NCBI RefSeq assembly: GCF_000190635.1 | Contig: NC_015172.1 | Span: 434,001 to 498,000 of the forward strand | Direction: 5' to 3' | Length of the DNA stretch: 64,000 nt | DNA from: Syntrophobotulus glycolicus DSM 8271 | GTDB taxonomy: Bacteria > Bacillota > Desulfitobacteriia > Desulfitobacteriales > Syntrophobotulaceae | In this document: one piece after another, positions 44,396 to 53,803 of the stretch | Numbering within the stretch: position 1 is the first letter of the stretch | Layout: every line of letters begins with the position of its first letter | The notes under the pieces: generated by a model | The model's input: only the letters and a program-made list of their open reading frames with translations | Told to the model about the DNA's origin: nothing | Databases searched by the model: none | Translations under genes and position numbers: made by a program

Positions 44396-46285
44396 ATGGT
44401 CAAAAAACACAAACGATTTCTTCCCTTACTCATCGTGCCGGTACTTACCCTAAGCTTGATTGCCGGATGCGGTACGACAGATTCATCGGCGGATTCGTCC
44501 GGTTCTTCTGCTTCCGTAACAGATGTGTCGCCGATTTCAGTGACGTATTCAACAGAAGATACGGACAGCAGCTGGGATGCTTCAAACGCGACAAATATCA
44601 CCTTAAACGGTGATTCAATAACAGTGAGCGGCTCCGGAGCCTCTTCATCAGGCAGTGTTCTGACCATCCAGAACTCCGGGACCTATGTCATCAGCGGCAC
44701 AATTTCCGACGGGCAGGTTGTTGTCAGCGCCGGTGAAGAGGATATTGTGCGTATCGTGCTCAACGGCGCATCTGTTACTTCATCAGACAATGCCGCTATT
44801 TACGCCCGTCAGGCGAAGAAGGTGATTTTAACCTTAGCCGCAAGCGGCAATACCATTGAGGACGGTTCGGCCTACACCGGCACCTCTGATGATGAACCTA
44901 ATGCGGCAATATTCAGTAAAGGTAATTTGACGATTAACGGGGCAGGCTCTCTGACAGTCAAAGGCAACCATAAAAACGGTATTGCCACAAAGGATGACCT
45001 GGTGATCACAGGGGGGGATATTACGGTTGATGCCGTTAACGACGGTCTGCGCGGCCGGGATTCGATTGCAATCAGCAGCGGGATCTTTAATATTACAGCC
45101 GGAGGGGATGCTCTTCAATCGAACAATGATGAGGATACCAGTAAGGGCTGGGTATCGATTGACGGCGGGTCATTTACGATAGCAGCCGGCAATGACGGCC
45201 TGCAGGCTGAAACGATACTTCAAGTGACAAACGGAAATATTGCGATGAAGACCGGCGGAGGCAGCGCAAATACCGTCACAAAAAATAAGGAACAGGCTCA
45301 GCCTGGCGGGAGCCGGCAAGACCCTGCTCAGGCTTCTGTAAGTACGACAGAGGAGGATTCTGCGTCGGCTAAGGGCCTTAAGGCAAAAACAGGCATCTTA
45401 ATAACCGGGGGAGTATTCTCAATTGACTCTTCGGATGATTCGATCCACGCTAACGGCGCCGTCAAAATTCAAGACGGAGAGTTTGCGATTTCTTCCGGAG
45501 ACGACGGAATTCATGCGGATTCCGCTCTGATGGTCAACGGCGGCACAATCAAGATCAGCAAAAGTTACGAAGGTCTGGAGAGCGCCAATATCACGGTAAC
45601 CAACGGAACGATACACGTGAAGGCAAGTGACGACGGGCTCAATGCCGCCGGAGGTAACGATGGCTCATCTCAGAATGGCCGGCCGGGTCAAAACACGATT
45701 AGTACAGACAGTTCCTATTTTATTAAAATAGCCGGCGGTTATATCTCGATTGACTCCGGCGGAGACGGAATTGACTCTAATGGCGCTGTGTATATCAGTG
45801 GAGGAACCATACTTGTTAACGGCCCGACGAATGACGGGAATGGTCCTTTGGATTATGACGGCACGTGTGAGGTCTCAGGCGGAATACTGGCGATGGCCGG
45901 CAGCTCCGGTATGGCCCAGGCGCCGGGCAGCACCTCTGCCCAGAACTCTTTGCTGGTCAAATTCACCGCTAAGCAGGAAGCCGGGACTATGGTCACTCTG
46001 ACGGACGACAGCGGAAATCCGATCATGGCGTTCGCTCCATCTAAAGCCTACCAGTCGATCGTGATCAGTTCTCCTGATATGATGCAGGGCAAAACGTATA
46101 CCCTGTCCACAGGGGGGACCTCCAGTACACAGCTTGTTGATGGAATGTTAACCGGCGGCACCGTTTCCGGCAGCACCAAACTAACCGATATCACGATTTC
46201 CGGCAACGTAACCAGCATCGATGAAAACGGCTCTCCGGTTAGCAGCGGCATGGGCGGTCCGGGGCAGGGAGGCCAGCCCAGATAA
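44396..46285 (+). CDS. large surface lipoprotein, DUF4353/Cthe_2159-type beta-helix
   Basis: The 629-residue protein has a lipoprotein signal (LSLIAGC), a Ser/Asp-rich linker and a long right-handed beta-helix from repeats such as ITINGAGSLTVKGNHKNGI, ITGGDITVDAVNDGL and IDGGSFTIAAGNDGL, each with Asp/Asn turns suited to Ca2+. The family prototype Cthe_2159 binds acidic sugars and cellulose. A Gly/Ser tail ends in GGPGQGGQPR. It is third in the VTC operon, so it may hold or bind the polymer made by the first two proteins. Confidence 0.85.
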   Translation: MVKKHKRFLPLLIVPVLTLSLIAGCGTTDSSADSSGSSASVTDVSPISVTYSTEDTDSSWDASNATNITLNGDSITVSGSGASSSGSVLTIQNSGTYVISGTISDGQVVVSAGEEDIVRIVLNGASVTSSDNAAIYARQAKKVILTLAASGNTIEDGSAYTGTSDDEPNAAIFSKGNLTINGAGSLTVKGNHKNGIATKDDLVITGGDITVDAVNDGLRGRDSIAISSGIFNITAGGDALQSNNDEDTSKGWVSIDGGSFTIAAGNDGLQAETILQVTNGNIAMKTGGGSANTVTKNKEQAQPGGSRQDPAQASVSTTEEDSASAKGLKAKTGILITGGVFSIDSSDDSIHANGAVKIQDGEFAISSGDDGIHADSALMVNGGTIKISKSYEGLESANITVTNGTIHVKASDDGLNAAGGNDGSSQNGRPGQNTISTDSSYFIKIAGGYISIDSGGDGIDSNGAVYISGGTILVNGPTNDGNGPLDYDGTCEVSGGILAMAGSSGMAQAPGSTSAQNSLLVKFTAKQEAGTMVTLTDDSGNPIMAFAPSKAYQSIVISSPDMMQGKTYTLSTGGTSSTQLVDGMLTGGTVSGSTKLTDITISGNVTSIDENGSPVSSGMGGPGQGGQPR

Positions 46286-46297
46286 TATAGATTTGAA

Positions 46298-46344
46298 GGA
46301 AAGAGGCTGCAGCAAATTTTCGTTTTGCTGCAGCCTCTTTGTGT
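46298..46344 (+). terminator. intrinsic terminator of the VTC operon
   Basis: AAAGAGGCTGCAGCAAA pairs with TTTTGCTGCAGCCTCTTT, ending close to the tRNA 3' end on the other strand. Confidence 0.85.
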
Positions 46345-46351
46345 TTTCCTG

Positions 46352-46426
46352 TGGAGCCGATGGTCGGAATCGAACCGACGACCTGCTCATTACGAGTGAG
46401 CTGCTCTACCCCTGAGCCACATCGGC
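46352..46426 (-). tRNA. tRNA-Thr (anticodon CGT)
   Basis: On the minus strand a full cloverleaf folds: acceptor GCCGATG/CATCGGC, D arm GCTC/GAGC, anticodon stem GCTCA/TGAGC with loop CTCGTAA, T arm GTCGG-TTCGATT-CCGAC, and an encoded CCA end. The anticodon CGT reads ACG codons. Confidence 0.97.
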
Positions 46427-46605
46427 ATAGTCTGATTTGGCAAGACCAAATCCGTCTTTTGACAAAAATAAATATACCACAAGACAAATGGTTTGTTAAG
46501 ACCTAATAATCCGGATTTACAGCAATGAAGCAAAGATAGGGCAATAAAGGAGCGAATATCAATGAAAATCCGGTCATATAGAGAGGATAAAAAATTATCA
46601 AACAA

Positions 46606-46634
46606 TTCACTCTAGTCAGAAAATATTGTATAAT
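46606..46634 (+). promoter_or_regulatory. promoter of the acetyltransferase gene
   Basis: TTCACT, 17 bases and TATAAT lie 32 bases before the start. Confidence 0.6.
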
Positions 46635-46665
46635 ATCAATAAGCGGCTGAAAGGAGTTGATCCTG

Positions 46666-47175
46666 ATGACGATGACAATATCCGGATTGGAAGAGCTTCT
46701 ACAGCATGAAAAGATGGAAGAGATCCTGGGGATTGAAAATGATGGCTGCAAAGCTGAGATCAGGCGGCTTTCTGATTCAGAGGAGATCATTGATTATCAT
46801 GGCAGGACCAGGCGAATCAAAATGCGCTACAAGTTAAACCCGGACCAAAGAAACGATCGGTTTTCTTTTCTTCAGGGCCCGGTCTTTGAAATTATGCATT
46901 TCTGTGTGAGTCCGCAAAATTTTGGTTACGGGACAAAGTTTATGTCCCATCTGATAAAGCATTTTCAGGAAGTGGGAATCAAAAGCATTGTCTTGCAGGC
47001 TACAAATTCTCGGGCGGCCAGGTTTTGGGGCAGATTGGGATTTTTGCCTCACCCGTTGGCCAGTGATGAAAAATTACTGATGTACCGGGTCAGCGATTCT
47101 GATCAATTATTAATGACTAATTCCAGACCAGGCTTTTCTATTGACGCTCACGAGAGAAATCATGTTATGCATTAA
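46666..47175 (+). CDS. GNAT-family N-acetyltransferase
   Basis: The 169-residue protein shows the acetyl-CoA site FCVSPQNFGYGTKFMSHLIKHF and the later strand-helix IVLQATNSRAARFWGRLGFLPH. GNAT enzymes transfer acetyl groups to amines; the acceptor is unknown. ATG 46666 has AAAGGAG nine bases upstream; TTG 46657 abuts it and is rejected. It is monocistronic with a promoter and terminator visible. Confidence 0.88.
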   Translation: MTMTISGLEELLQHEKMEEILGIENDGCKAEIRRLSDSEEIIDYHGRTRRIKMRYKLNPDQRNDRFSFLQGPVFEIMHFCVSPQNFGYGTKFMSHLIKHFQEVGIKSIVLQATNSRAARFWGRLGFLPHPLASDEKLLMYRVSDSDQLLMTNSRPGFSIDAHERNHVMH

Positions 47176-47196
47176 AAATAAGGTTCAGCTGAAAAA

Positions 47197-47226
47197 TAGA
47201 AACTCCCGCGTCCGGGAGTTTCTTTG
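47197..47226 (+). terminator. intrinsic terminator after the acetyltransferase gene
   Basis: AGAAACTCCCG pairs with CGGGAGTTTCT over a four-base loop, then TTT. Confidence 0.9.
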
Positions 47227-47501
47227 GAGTAAATGCACACTGTCTAAAATGTATGTATTTACCATGATACTTTACCATGTCTGAAATATTCGGTCAACTC
47301 AAAAAAAGACGGAAAAGGTCTAGTTATTTGCAAAGTTGTCGTGCAGACTGTGTATTTGTCGAGTTTTTGTGGAATGTTCATAAAATTTTGGCTTAATCGT
47401 TTTTTTCAGAAAGCTTTGAGAGGATGTAAAAAAATTGGACTGTTCAAAAATAAAATGTATAATATAGGATGGGGAAAATATTTAGGCGTATTTCCTATTA
47501 A

Positions 47502-47720
47502 CTGGAACGGCAGGACGTTTTTTCGACAAACCAGGTTGTGCTTAAATACTGTCCGTGTTATGAAAATGCGGAAGGTGATCATACCCATATCCAAAATGAG
47601 ACCCATACCTTGATGACGTTTACCGGAGCGGTGAAGGTTTTATTTGGAGTTATTCCAGGATGTCCCCGTAAAGCAGTGGACATCAACAGGCCGTTTCTGG
47701 GAAGAATGTTATTCAGGTGA
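47502..47720 (+). pseudogene. remnant of a DUF362-family gene
   Basis: A start-less frame of 72 codons includes THTLMTFTGAVKVLFGVIPG, the conserved DUF362 segment (usually KTHxLTxFTGAxKNLFGxIPG), then drifts and stops. No N-terminal half or ferredoxin domain is present, and the 270 bases before it hold no other recognisable coding sequence. Its end overlaps the MazG gene's 3' end, showing decay or deletion. Confidence 0.6.
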
Positions 47721-48032
47721 TTTTTTCGTCCAGCGGTCACTGTCTCTTAAACGGTATTTTTCCATCATTCTGGCAAAAGCATCTTCCAGATCAATATTCA
47801 TGGAGTTTGCCATGCAGATGATAATAAAGAGGATATCAGCCATTTCAAGGGCCAAATCTCCTTCCGGCTCGCTGGGTTTTTTCGGTTTTTGTCCATATTG
47901 ATGATTGATCTCTCTGGCCAGTTCTCCGAGCTCTTCAGTCAAACGCAGCATCATGGAGGACGGAGACCAGTATCCTTCTTCAAATTGAGATATCCAATCA
48001 TCAACTTGTTTTTGCCATTCTTTGATTTCCAT
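47709..48032 (-). CDS. MazG-family nucleotide pyrophosphohydrolase
   Basis: The 107-residue protein is one MazG-like helical domain: RLTEELGELAREINHQYG gives the EExxE metal site and LALEMADILFIIICMANSM the second ExxD pair. It hydrolyses nucleoside triphosphates to monophosphate and pyrophosphate, often cleaning damaged dNTPs. ATG 48032 follows GGAG by seven bases; the frame reaches 48098 without a site. Single-domain MazG proteins of this length are common in Firmicutes. Confidence 0.88.
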   Translation of the reverse strand: MEIKEWQKQVDDWISQFEEGYWSPSSMMLRLTEELGELAREINHQYGQKPKKPSEPEGDLALEMADILFIIICMANSMNIDLEDAFARMMEKYRLRDSDRWTKKSPE

Positions 48033-48168
48033 TTGTCTGCTCCTCAGAGGTGTATCCTGATTGCAAATAATTTTAAGACAATCATAGCAGGAAGGCAAGG
48101 GGATTTTTCACTGGATGTAGAATCATATTTTATGTTTTGTGACGTACTATTGTAAATGAGGTGAGACC

Positions 48169-48996
48169 GTGACGGAATTTTTGAGCCAATTCAGTAATTT
48201 AGTCTGGCGTGATATCATTGACATCGCGCTTGTTGCGGTCATCTTATATCAAATCCTGATGTGGATTAAAGGGACGCGGGCTGTTCAGCTGGTCAAAGGA
48301 TTGCTGGTCCTGCTTGCAGTTTCTTCTTTCTCCGAATATTTTAATTTTCAGACCATGACCTGGATGCTGGATAAAGTATGGACGATGTTGCTTGTTGCTC
48401 TGCCGGTGGTTTTTCAGCCGGAATTAAGACGCGCTTTGGAGCAGATCGGAAACGGCAGGTTTTTATCTATGCATCCGTCATCTGCCGGAACTGAAGAATT
48501 GAAAAAAATGGTTGAAGAATTGATCAAATGTATTCAGGTGCTTTCTCAAAATCAAATTGGTGCTCTTATTGTGCTTGAGAAAAAAACAGGAATTCAGGAG
48601 TTCGTTGAAACCGGAGTAAAGATAGACGGCGTTGTTTCTTCTGAATTTTTAATCAATATTTTTATCCCCAAATCCCCTTTGCATGACGGAGCAGTGATTT
48701 TGAGAAGCGACAGGGTTGCGGCAGCCGGATGTTTTTTGCCGCTGAGCCAGGACAACAGGCTGCAGAAAGATTTGGGGACCAGACACCGCGCCGGGTTAGG
48801 GATTTCTGAAGTGTCGGATGCTGTGGTCATCATCGTATCCGAAGAAACGGGGATTATTTCAACAGCCCAAAATGGAATGTTAAAGAGGTTCCATGATGAA
48901 AAAAGTTTGCGTGATTTGCTGAAAAATGAAATACTGGTGGAAAAAGCGGCAATATCATTTCCTGCGTTCCGAAGATTCGGAGGTGGCGGAGAATGA
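48169..48996 (+). CDS. cdaA: diadenylate cyclase CdaA
   Basis: The 275-residue enzyme has three N-terminal membrane helices and a DAC domain with DGA (173-175) and RHR (205-207) motifs. It makes the second messenger c-di-AMP from two ATP. It starts at GTG 48169 after GAGGTGAGACC and overlaps cdaR by four bases. cdaA-cdaR-glmM order is the Firmicutes standard, here with one FAD-protein gene inserted before glmM. c-di-AMP controls potassium and osmolyte uptake, genes for which lie 8-14 kb downstream. Confidence 0.96.
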   Translation: MTEFLSQFSNLVWRDIIDIALVAVILYQILMWIKGTRAVQLVKGLLVLLAVSSFSEYFNFQTMTWMLDKVWTMLLVALPVVFQPELRRALEQIGNGRFLSMHPSSAGTEELKKMVEELIKCIQVLSQNQIGALIVLEKKTGIQEFVETGVKIDGVVSSEFLINIFIPKSPLHDGAVILRSDRVAAAGCFLPLSQDNRLQKDLGTRHRAGLGISEVSDAVVIIVSEETGIISTAQNGMLKRFHDEKSLRDLLKNEILVEKAAISFPAFRRFGGGGE

Positions 48997-50303
48997 AGGA
49001 TATTTTGCGGCGCAATCTTGGCTATAAGATGATATCGGTTTTGTGCGCCATATTATTCTGGGCATGGATCACCAACCTGAACAGCGGGTCCAGTTTTTTT
49101 GGCCAGCAAACCTACAATATGACTCCTAAAATGATTAATCAGCCTTCCGGTTTGGTTGTGATATCAAATATCCAGACGGTAACAGTTCGCCTGGCCCAAA
49201 ACAATCCCGGAGTAAGCAGTAATGACCTGAGTGCTTATGTGGACCTTCAGGGCGCGGTTGCCGGAGAAAATACATTTGAGGTTAAAGTGAACGCTCCCGT
49301 AGGAGTTGTAATTGAGGATGTCAGTCCGCGCAATGTGGTATTGAATCTAGATGTGGTTAAAGATAAAACCTTATCCGTTGTAGTTCAGGTTACAGGGAAA
49401 CCGGCGGCGGGGATGGCCAGCGGCCAGCCTATTGTTTCCCCTTCCGTGGTCAATGTCCGCGGAGCGGCCTCCGTTTTGGAAAAAATGAATAATGTGGTCG
49501 TGGAAGCAAGCGTTGAGGGAGCACGGGAAAGCTTGCGGATGTCCCGTCCGGTTACCTTTAAGGATTTGGAAAGCAAGGGGGTTTTTGCGGCCAATCTTGA
49601 CCAGAATAGTTTAAAAATCCAACCGGAGACTGTGGATATTATTGTCCCGATTTATTCCCAGGGCACGGTAACCAAATCTGTTCCGCTGAAAGTGACAACT
49701 TCCGGAACCCCGGCCAGTGGCTATGCTGTTCGCTTGGTCTCTCCTATTCCGGCAAGTGTGGAACTCCAGGGCACTGATGAGCTGCTGAAAAGCATTCAGG
49801 AGATCAATCTTGGCACAGTAGATGTCAATGGGCTTAGCCAGAATAAAGTGATCGATTATTCCCTGGATAAGATACCTGTTCCGGAAGGCGTAAAAATTGC
49901 CGAGGGGACGAAGATCAGTGTTATGGTTTATGTTGGCGCGGATGCCCAGCAAAAGGATATCACGGCTCTGCCTGTGGAGGTCCATAATTTAGGACAGGGC
50001 TTGACAGCGGAAACGATAGAGGCTGTGGATATCACGGTGAGCGGTTATCAGGAAGTACTGAACAAGCTTAATTCAGCGGACATTTCCCTGTGGGTTGATG
50101 CTTCCGGATTGAAAGAAGGGACTTACGAGGACTTGGATATCTATTGGAAGCTGCCTGAAGGGGTAAATATGGTGAAAACACCTAAGGTTAAGCTTGTTCT
50201 GCATAATAATGTTCAAACCGGGCCCACTACCCAAAGCAGTGGTCAGAATTCCGGAGGGTTTTCCCTGCCGGCTCCGATCATCAATATTTTTGATGGGAAG
50301 TAA
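48993..50303 (+). CDS. cdaR: CdaR, YbbR-domain regulator of CdaA
   Basis: The 436-residue protein has one N-terminal membrane helix (MISVLCAILFWAWITNL) and four YbbR repeats outside, spaced about 85 residues (for example VTVRLAQNNPGV, PSVVNVRGAASVLEKM, ASVELQGTDELLKSI, VDITVSGYQEVLNKL). It modulates CdaA in the membrane. The tail after residue 410 is a low-complexity Gln/Ser stretch. Translational coupling to cdaA is shown by the ATGA overlap. Confidence 0.95.
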   Translation: MKDILRRNLGYKMISVLCAILFWAWITNLNSGSSFFGQQTYNMTPKMINQPSGLVVISNIQTVTVRLAQNNPGVSSNDLSAYVDLQGAVAGENTFEVKVNAPVGVVIEDVSPRNVVLNLDVVKDKTLSVVVQVTGKPAAGMASGQPIVSPSVVNVRGAASVLEKMNNVVVEASVEGARESLRMSRPVTFKDLESKGVFAANLDQNSLKIQPETVDIIVPIYSQGTVTKSVPLKVTTSGTPASGYAVRLVSPIPASVELQGTDELLKSIQEINLGTVDVNGLSQNKVIDYSLDKIPVPEGVKIAEGTKISVMVYVGADAQQKDITALPVEVHNLGQGLTAETIEAVDITVSGYQEVLNKLNSADISLWVDASGLKEGTYEDLDIYWKLPEGVNMVKTPKVKLVLHNNVQTGPTTQSSGQNSGGFSLPAPIINIFDGK

Positions 50304-50335
50304 ACAGGTATTAATATTTATAGGATGGATTAACA

Positions 50336-51943
50336 GTGGATATCATTTGGCCGGACCTGAAAATCTCGATTGATGAAGATGAGGCTCAATTGCCTGATTT
50401 TATAGGACATAAATTGGGCATCGCTGATGATCGAATATCAAATTTCCGTGTGCTTCGACGAGCTGTTGACGCCAGGAAGAAACCCAGTATTTATTTTGTA
50501 TATACCGTTGGCTTTACACTGGAAGGCAGCAAGCAGGAATTGCGGCGGATATTATCACGCAATTCTCATTTGCGTAAAAATGTGTCAGAACCCGAAAAGA
50601 AAACAGAACATAAGCCGGAGAAAAAGCTCCTTCATCGTCCCGTTGTGATTGGGGCTGGGCCAGCCGGCTATTTTGCGGCTTTGGCCCTTGCTGAAGCCGG
50701 GTATAAGCCGTTGGTTCTGGAACGGGGAGAAGCTGTCGAAAACCGCGGAAAAAGTGTTCAGAGGTTCTGGCAGGAAGGCAGGCTGAATCTCGAATCCAAT
50801 GTTCAGTTTGGCGAAGGCGGAGCGGGGACGTTTTCTGACGGAAAGCTGACCACCAGAATACATGACGATCGGACCAGATATGTTTTAGATACCTTTGTTC
50901 AATTTGGAGCTTCACCGGAAATCCTGTTTCAGGCCAAGCCCCATATCGGCACAGATGTGCTGACAAGTATTGTTAAAAATATGCGGAAAAGAATTCAGGA
51001 ATTGCAGGGAGAAGTGCGATTTGAAACTAAGGTTACCGGATTAAGCTTTCGTGATGGCCGGCTTTATGCCGTAATGGCCGGAGGAGAAGCCATACCGGCG
51101 GAAGCAGTAATCTTGGCTGTCGGCAATAGTGCCCGGGATGTGTACGGATTTCTTTTCAAAGCCGGAGTGATGATTGAACGGAAACCTTTTGCGATTGGCC
51201 TTAGAATTGAGCATGACCAAAGTTTTATCAACTGGTCTCAATATGGGATGGAAAGCCACCCTCGTCTTGGAGCGGCAGAATACCAGCTGACCTATAAAGA
51301 TTCATCAACAGGCAGAGGCGCTTATTCATTTTGTATGTGTCCGGGGGGCAGAGTGATTGCCTCGTCCTCTGAAGAGTTTGGCGTAGTCACGAATGGGATG
51401 AGCGAATGGGCCAGAGACAGCGGAGTAGCAAACAGTGCAATTGTTGTTACGGTCCGGCCTGAAGACTTTTCTTCTGAACACCCCTTGGCAGGCGTAGAAT
51501 TTCAAAGATCCTGGGAACACCGTGCCTTTCTCCTGGGAGGGGAGAGCTACCGGGCCCCGGCCCAAAACACCATGGATTTTATCAATAATAAGCTGACCGG
51601 TGAGCTGTCGGGGAAATATACGTATGCTCCCGGAGTGGTTCCGGCCAATCTTCGCCAAACCTTACCGCCGGAAATCGGAGAAGTGCTGGCAAGATCTTTT
51701 TTAGACTTCGACCGGAAGATCAAGGGTTTCCTAAAAGATTCGGTACTGACCGGAGTTGAAACCAGAACCAGTGCTCCTGTCAGAATATTGAGAGACGAAA
51801 CGGGCCAGTCCCCAAGTGCGAAAGGCCTTTTTCCGGCAGGAGAAGGCGCGGGATATGCGGGCGGCATTATGAGTTCGGCTGTAGATGGTTTGCGTATGGC
51901 CGAAAAGCTGATTTCAATGTATACTGTATCATATAGAGAATGA
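50336..51943 (+). CDS. FAD-dependent oxidoreductase-like protein (COG2509 type)
   Basis: The 535-residue protein has an N-terminal domain of about 95 residues, an FAD-binding loop VVIGAGPAGYFAALALAEAG near residue 100, a second FAD contact GGAGTFSDGKLTTR and the C-terminal FPAGEGAGYAGGIMSSAVDGLRMAE. The family is widespread and conserved in Firmicutes, but its reaction is not known. It starts at GTG 50336 and lies between cdaR and glmM, likely in the same transcript. Confidence 0.85.
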   Translation: MDIIWPDLKISIDEDEAQLPDFIGHKLGIADDRISNFRVLRRAVDARKKPSIYFVYTVGFTLEGSKQELRRILSRNSHLRKNVSEPEKKTEHKPEKKLLHRPVVIGAGPAGYFAALALAEAGYKPLVLERGEAVENRGKSVQRFWQEGRLNLESNVQFGEGGAGTFSDGKLTTRIHDDRTRYVLDTFVQFGASPEILFQAKPHIGTDVLTSIVKNMRKRIQELQGEVRFETKVTGLSFRDGRLYAVMAGGEAIPAEAVILAVGNSARDVYGFLFKAGVMIERKPFAIGLRIEHDQSFINWSQYGMESHPRLGAAEYQLTYKDSSTGRGAYSFCMCPGGRVIASSSEEFGVVTNGMSEWARDSGVANSAIVVTVRPEDFSSEHPLAGVEFQRSWEHRAFLLGGESYRAPAQNTMDFINNKLTGELSGKYTYAPGVVPANLRQTLPPEIGEVLARSFLDFDRKIKGFLKDSVLTGVETRTSAPVRILRDETGQSPSAKGLFPAGEGAGYAGGIMSSAVDGLRMAEKLISMYTVSYRE

Positions 51944-51969
51944 GGACAGGGAAGGGGTAAGAAAACAAA

Positions 51970-53319
51970 TTGGGAAGACTGTTTGGAACGGACGGAGTAA
52001 GAGGGATAGCGAATAAAGAACTGACAACTGAGCTTGCTTTTCAGTTAGGAAGGGCAGGCGCGTATATATTAGGTAAAAATAAGAAAAAAGTCAGAATTGT
52101 AATCGGGAAAGATACCAGGATATCCGGAGACATGCTGGAGGCCGCTTTAACTGCGGGGATCTGTTCCTTAGGGGCGGATGTTCTTAAAGTCGGGGTGCTG
52201 CCCACGCCGGGCATTGCTTATCTCACCAGGACCCTGCGCGCCGATGCGGGGATTGTAATTTCGGCATCACATAATCCCGCTCAGGATAACGGCATAAAGT
52301 TCTTTTCCCGTACAGGCTATAAACTGCCTGATCATTTGGAAGATGAAATAGAAGCTGCCTTGAATGGCATAGAGGATATTGATTTGCCTGCGGGTGGTGA
52401 TGTGGGCAGGGTGATTGAAGTAGAATATCCCAGGGGACGTTATGGCGAATATCTGAAGACTACGGCAGTAAGTCTGGAAGGATTAAAGGTGGTCATTGAC
52501 TGTGCCAATGGGGCTGCTTCGGAAGTCGCGCCCCGGGTCATGACTGAGTTGGGGGCCGAACTGGTGCCGATCTATCATTACCCAAATGGTGTGAATATCA
52601 ATGTGAATTGTGGCTCAACTCATCCCGAAGCTCTGATTCAGGCAGTTCTGGAAAACAAAGCGGATATCGGCTTGGCTTTCGACGGAGACGCCGACAGGGT
52701 GATCGCTGTTGATGAGAAGGGAAACATCGTTGATGGCGACTGTATCATGGTCATTTGCGCGTTATACCTCAAAGCCAAAGGCCAGCTGAAAGAAGATTCC
52801 GTAACAGTAACGGTGATGAGCAATATGGGGTTGCATAAGGTATTGCGAGAAGCCGGTATTAAGGTATATGAAACAAAGGTCGGGGACCGGTATGTGATGG
52901 AGAAGCTTTTGGAAACAGGCACAGTTTTAGGCGGGGAGCAGTCGGGACATATCATTTTCCGCAATCTCAATACAACCGGGGATGGGATTCTTTCCGCACT
53001 CCAATTGTTAAGAGTCATGAATGAACAGCAAAAGAGTCTTTCCGTACTCGCCACACAAATGAAAAGGTATCCCCAAGTGCTTGTCAATACAAAAGTCCAT
53101 AACAAAGAAAAAGTACTGAACCATGCCGGTTTGGCTGGGAAGATTTCAGAGATAGAGTCCATTCTGGGGGATGACGGAAGGATTCTGGTCCGGCCTTCCG
53201 GTACCGAGCCTTTGATTAGAGTGATGATGGAAGGTTCCGATTCGGAAAAATTGGAAAAACTGGCCGGGGAGGTCATTGACGTGATCTCAAAGATTGATTG
53301 TAAGGAGAAGCAATCCTGA
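51970..53319 (+). CDS. glmM: phosphoglucosamine mutase
   Basis: The 449-residue enzyme converts glucosamine-6-phosphate to glucosamine-1-phosphate for UDP-GlcNAc. The phospho-serine S100 lies in ISASHNP, the Mg2+ site in DGDADR, and [12 protein letters not shown] ends the protein. It starts at TTG 51970 ([12 protein letters not shown]). GlmM is known to bind and restrain CdaA, matching its operon position. A possible promoter and a ribozyme separate it from glmS. Confidence 0.96.
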   Translation: MGRLFGTDGVRGIANKELTTELAFQLGRAGAYILGKNKKKVRIVIGKDTRISGDMLEAALTAGICSLGADVLKVGVLPTPGIAYLTRTLRADAGIVISASHNPAQDNGIKFFSRTGYKLPDHLEDEIEAALNGIEDIDLPAGGDVGRVIEVEYPRGRYGEYLKTTAVSLEGLKVVIDCANGAASEVAPRVMTELGAELVPIYHYPNGVNINVNCGSTHPEALIQAVLENKADIGLAFDGDADRVIAVDEKGNIVDGDCIMVICALYLKAKGQLKEDSVTVTVMSNMGLHKVLREAGIKVYETKVGDRYVMEKLLETGTVLGGEQSGHIIFRNLNTTGDGILSALQLLRVMNEQQKSLSVLATQMKRYPQVLVNTKVHNKEKVLNHAGLAGKISEIESILGDDGRILVRPSGTEPLIRVMMEGSDSEKLEKLAGEVIDVISKIDCKEKQS

Positions 53320-53365
53320 GATTGGAACAGATTGACAAATCATGCATAGACTATTTACATCTTAA

Positions 53366-53431
53366 TGTCCGGTATGGCATAAAATGCCGAATGATCACAA
53401 TTTCCCGGCATACAATGTATTGTACCGGACA
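53366..53431 (+). repeat. nested inverted repeats between glmM and glmS
   Basis: TGTCCGGTA (53366-53374) mirrors TACCGGACA (53423-53431). Inside lie GGCAT-AAA-ATGCC and the palindrome TACAATGTATTGTA. The right arm overlaps the -35 of the candidate glmS promoter. Confidence 0.6.
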
Positions 53432-53449
53432 GTGAGAGTGAATTATAAT
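53420..53449 (+). promoter_or_regulatory. candidate glmS promoter
   Basis: TTGTAC, 18 bases and TATAAT lie about 125 bases before the ribozyme cleavage site. Confidence 0.5.
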
Positions 53450-53575
53450 AGTAAAGAATATCATCAAGCAAAAATGAAAAGTAAAGGAGATGATGCTTAA
53501 AGGAAGAAGATAGGCAGCGGCTAGCAAAAAAAAATGCGGTGTAAAAAGATTTGGAAATAAAACAAGAAAAATATA

Positions 53576-53740
53576 GCGCCAGAACCTTATCAGGTTGACG
53601 AGGAAGAGGTTAATCGAAAATTTCGGCGGATGCCTCTCGGTGGCTTGTCATCGACAGATCGGTTCCAAAACCGAAAAGTAATTTTTGGGACAAAAGCCGG
53701 TCAGCAAGAGAACGGGACAGTTATGCCTGTTTCCGCTTAT
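53576..53740 (+). ncRNA. glmS ribozyme (glucosamine-6-phosphate-activated)
   Basis: The conserved blocks appear in order: GCGCCAGAAC right after the cleavage site (A53575/G53576), GGTTGACGAGGAAGAGG, ATCGAAAATTTCGGCGGATG and CCTCTCGG, then P3/P4 elements (CCGAAAAG, CGGGACAG). Glucosamine-6-phosphate acts as cofactor for self-cleavage, lowering glmS expression. The 3' limit is approximate. Confidence 0.93.
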
Positions 53741-53803
53741 TATCGGTATACATATTTATGGATTACCGATATTTGCTTAATGATTTTATTTCTTTGTCTT
53801 TGA

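Noticed and set aside
45419-45616. Minus-strand frame inside the surface lipoprotein gene, and other long antisense frames within carB, argF, argG, glmM and opuAC
   Set aside because: They are explained by codon bias of the sense gene; none has a ribosome-binding site or a recognisable domain.
53366-53431. A tRNA-like cloverleaf between glmM and glmS
   Set aside because: Only two inner hairpins form, there is no T-arm TTC motif and no CCA-type acceptor end.
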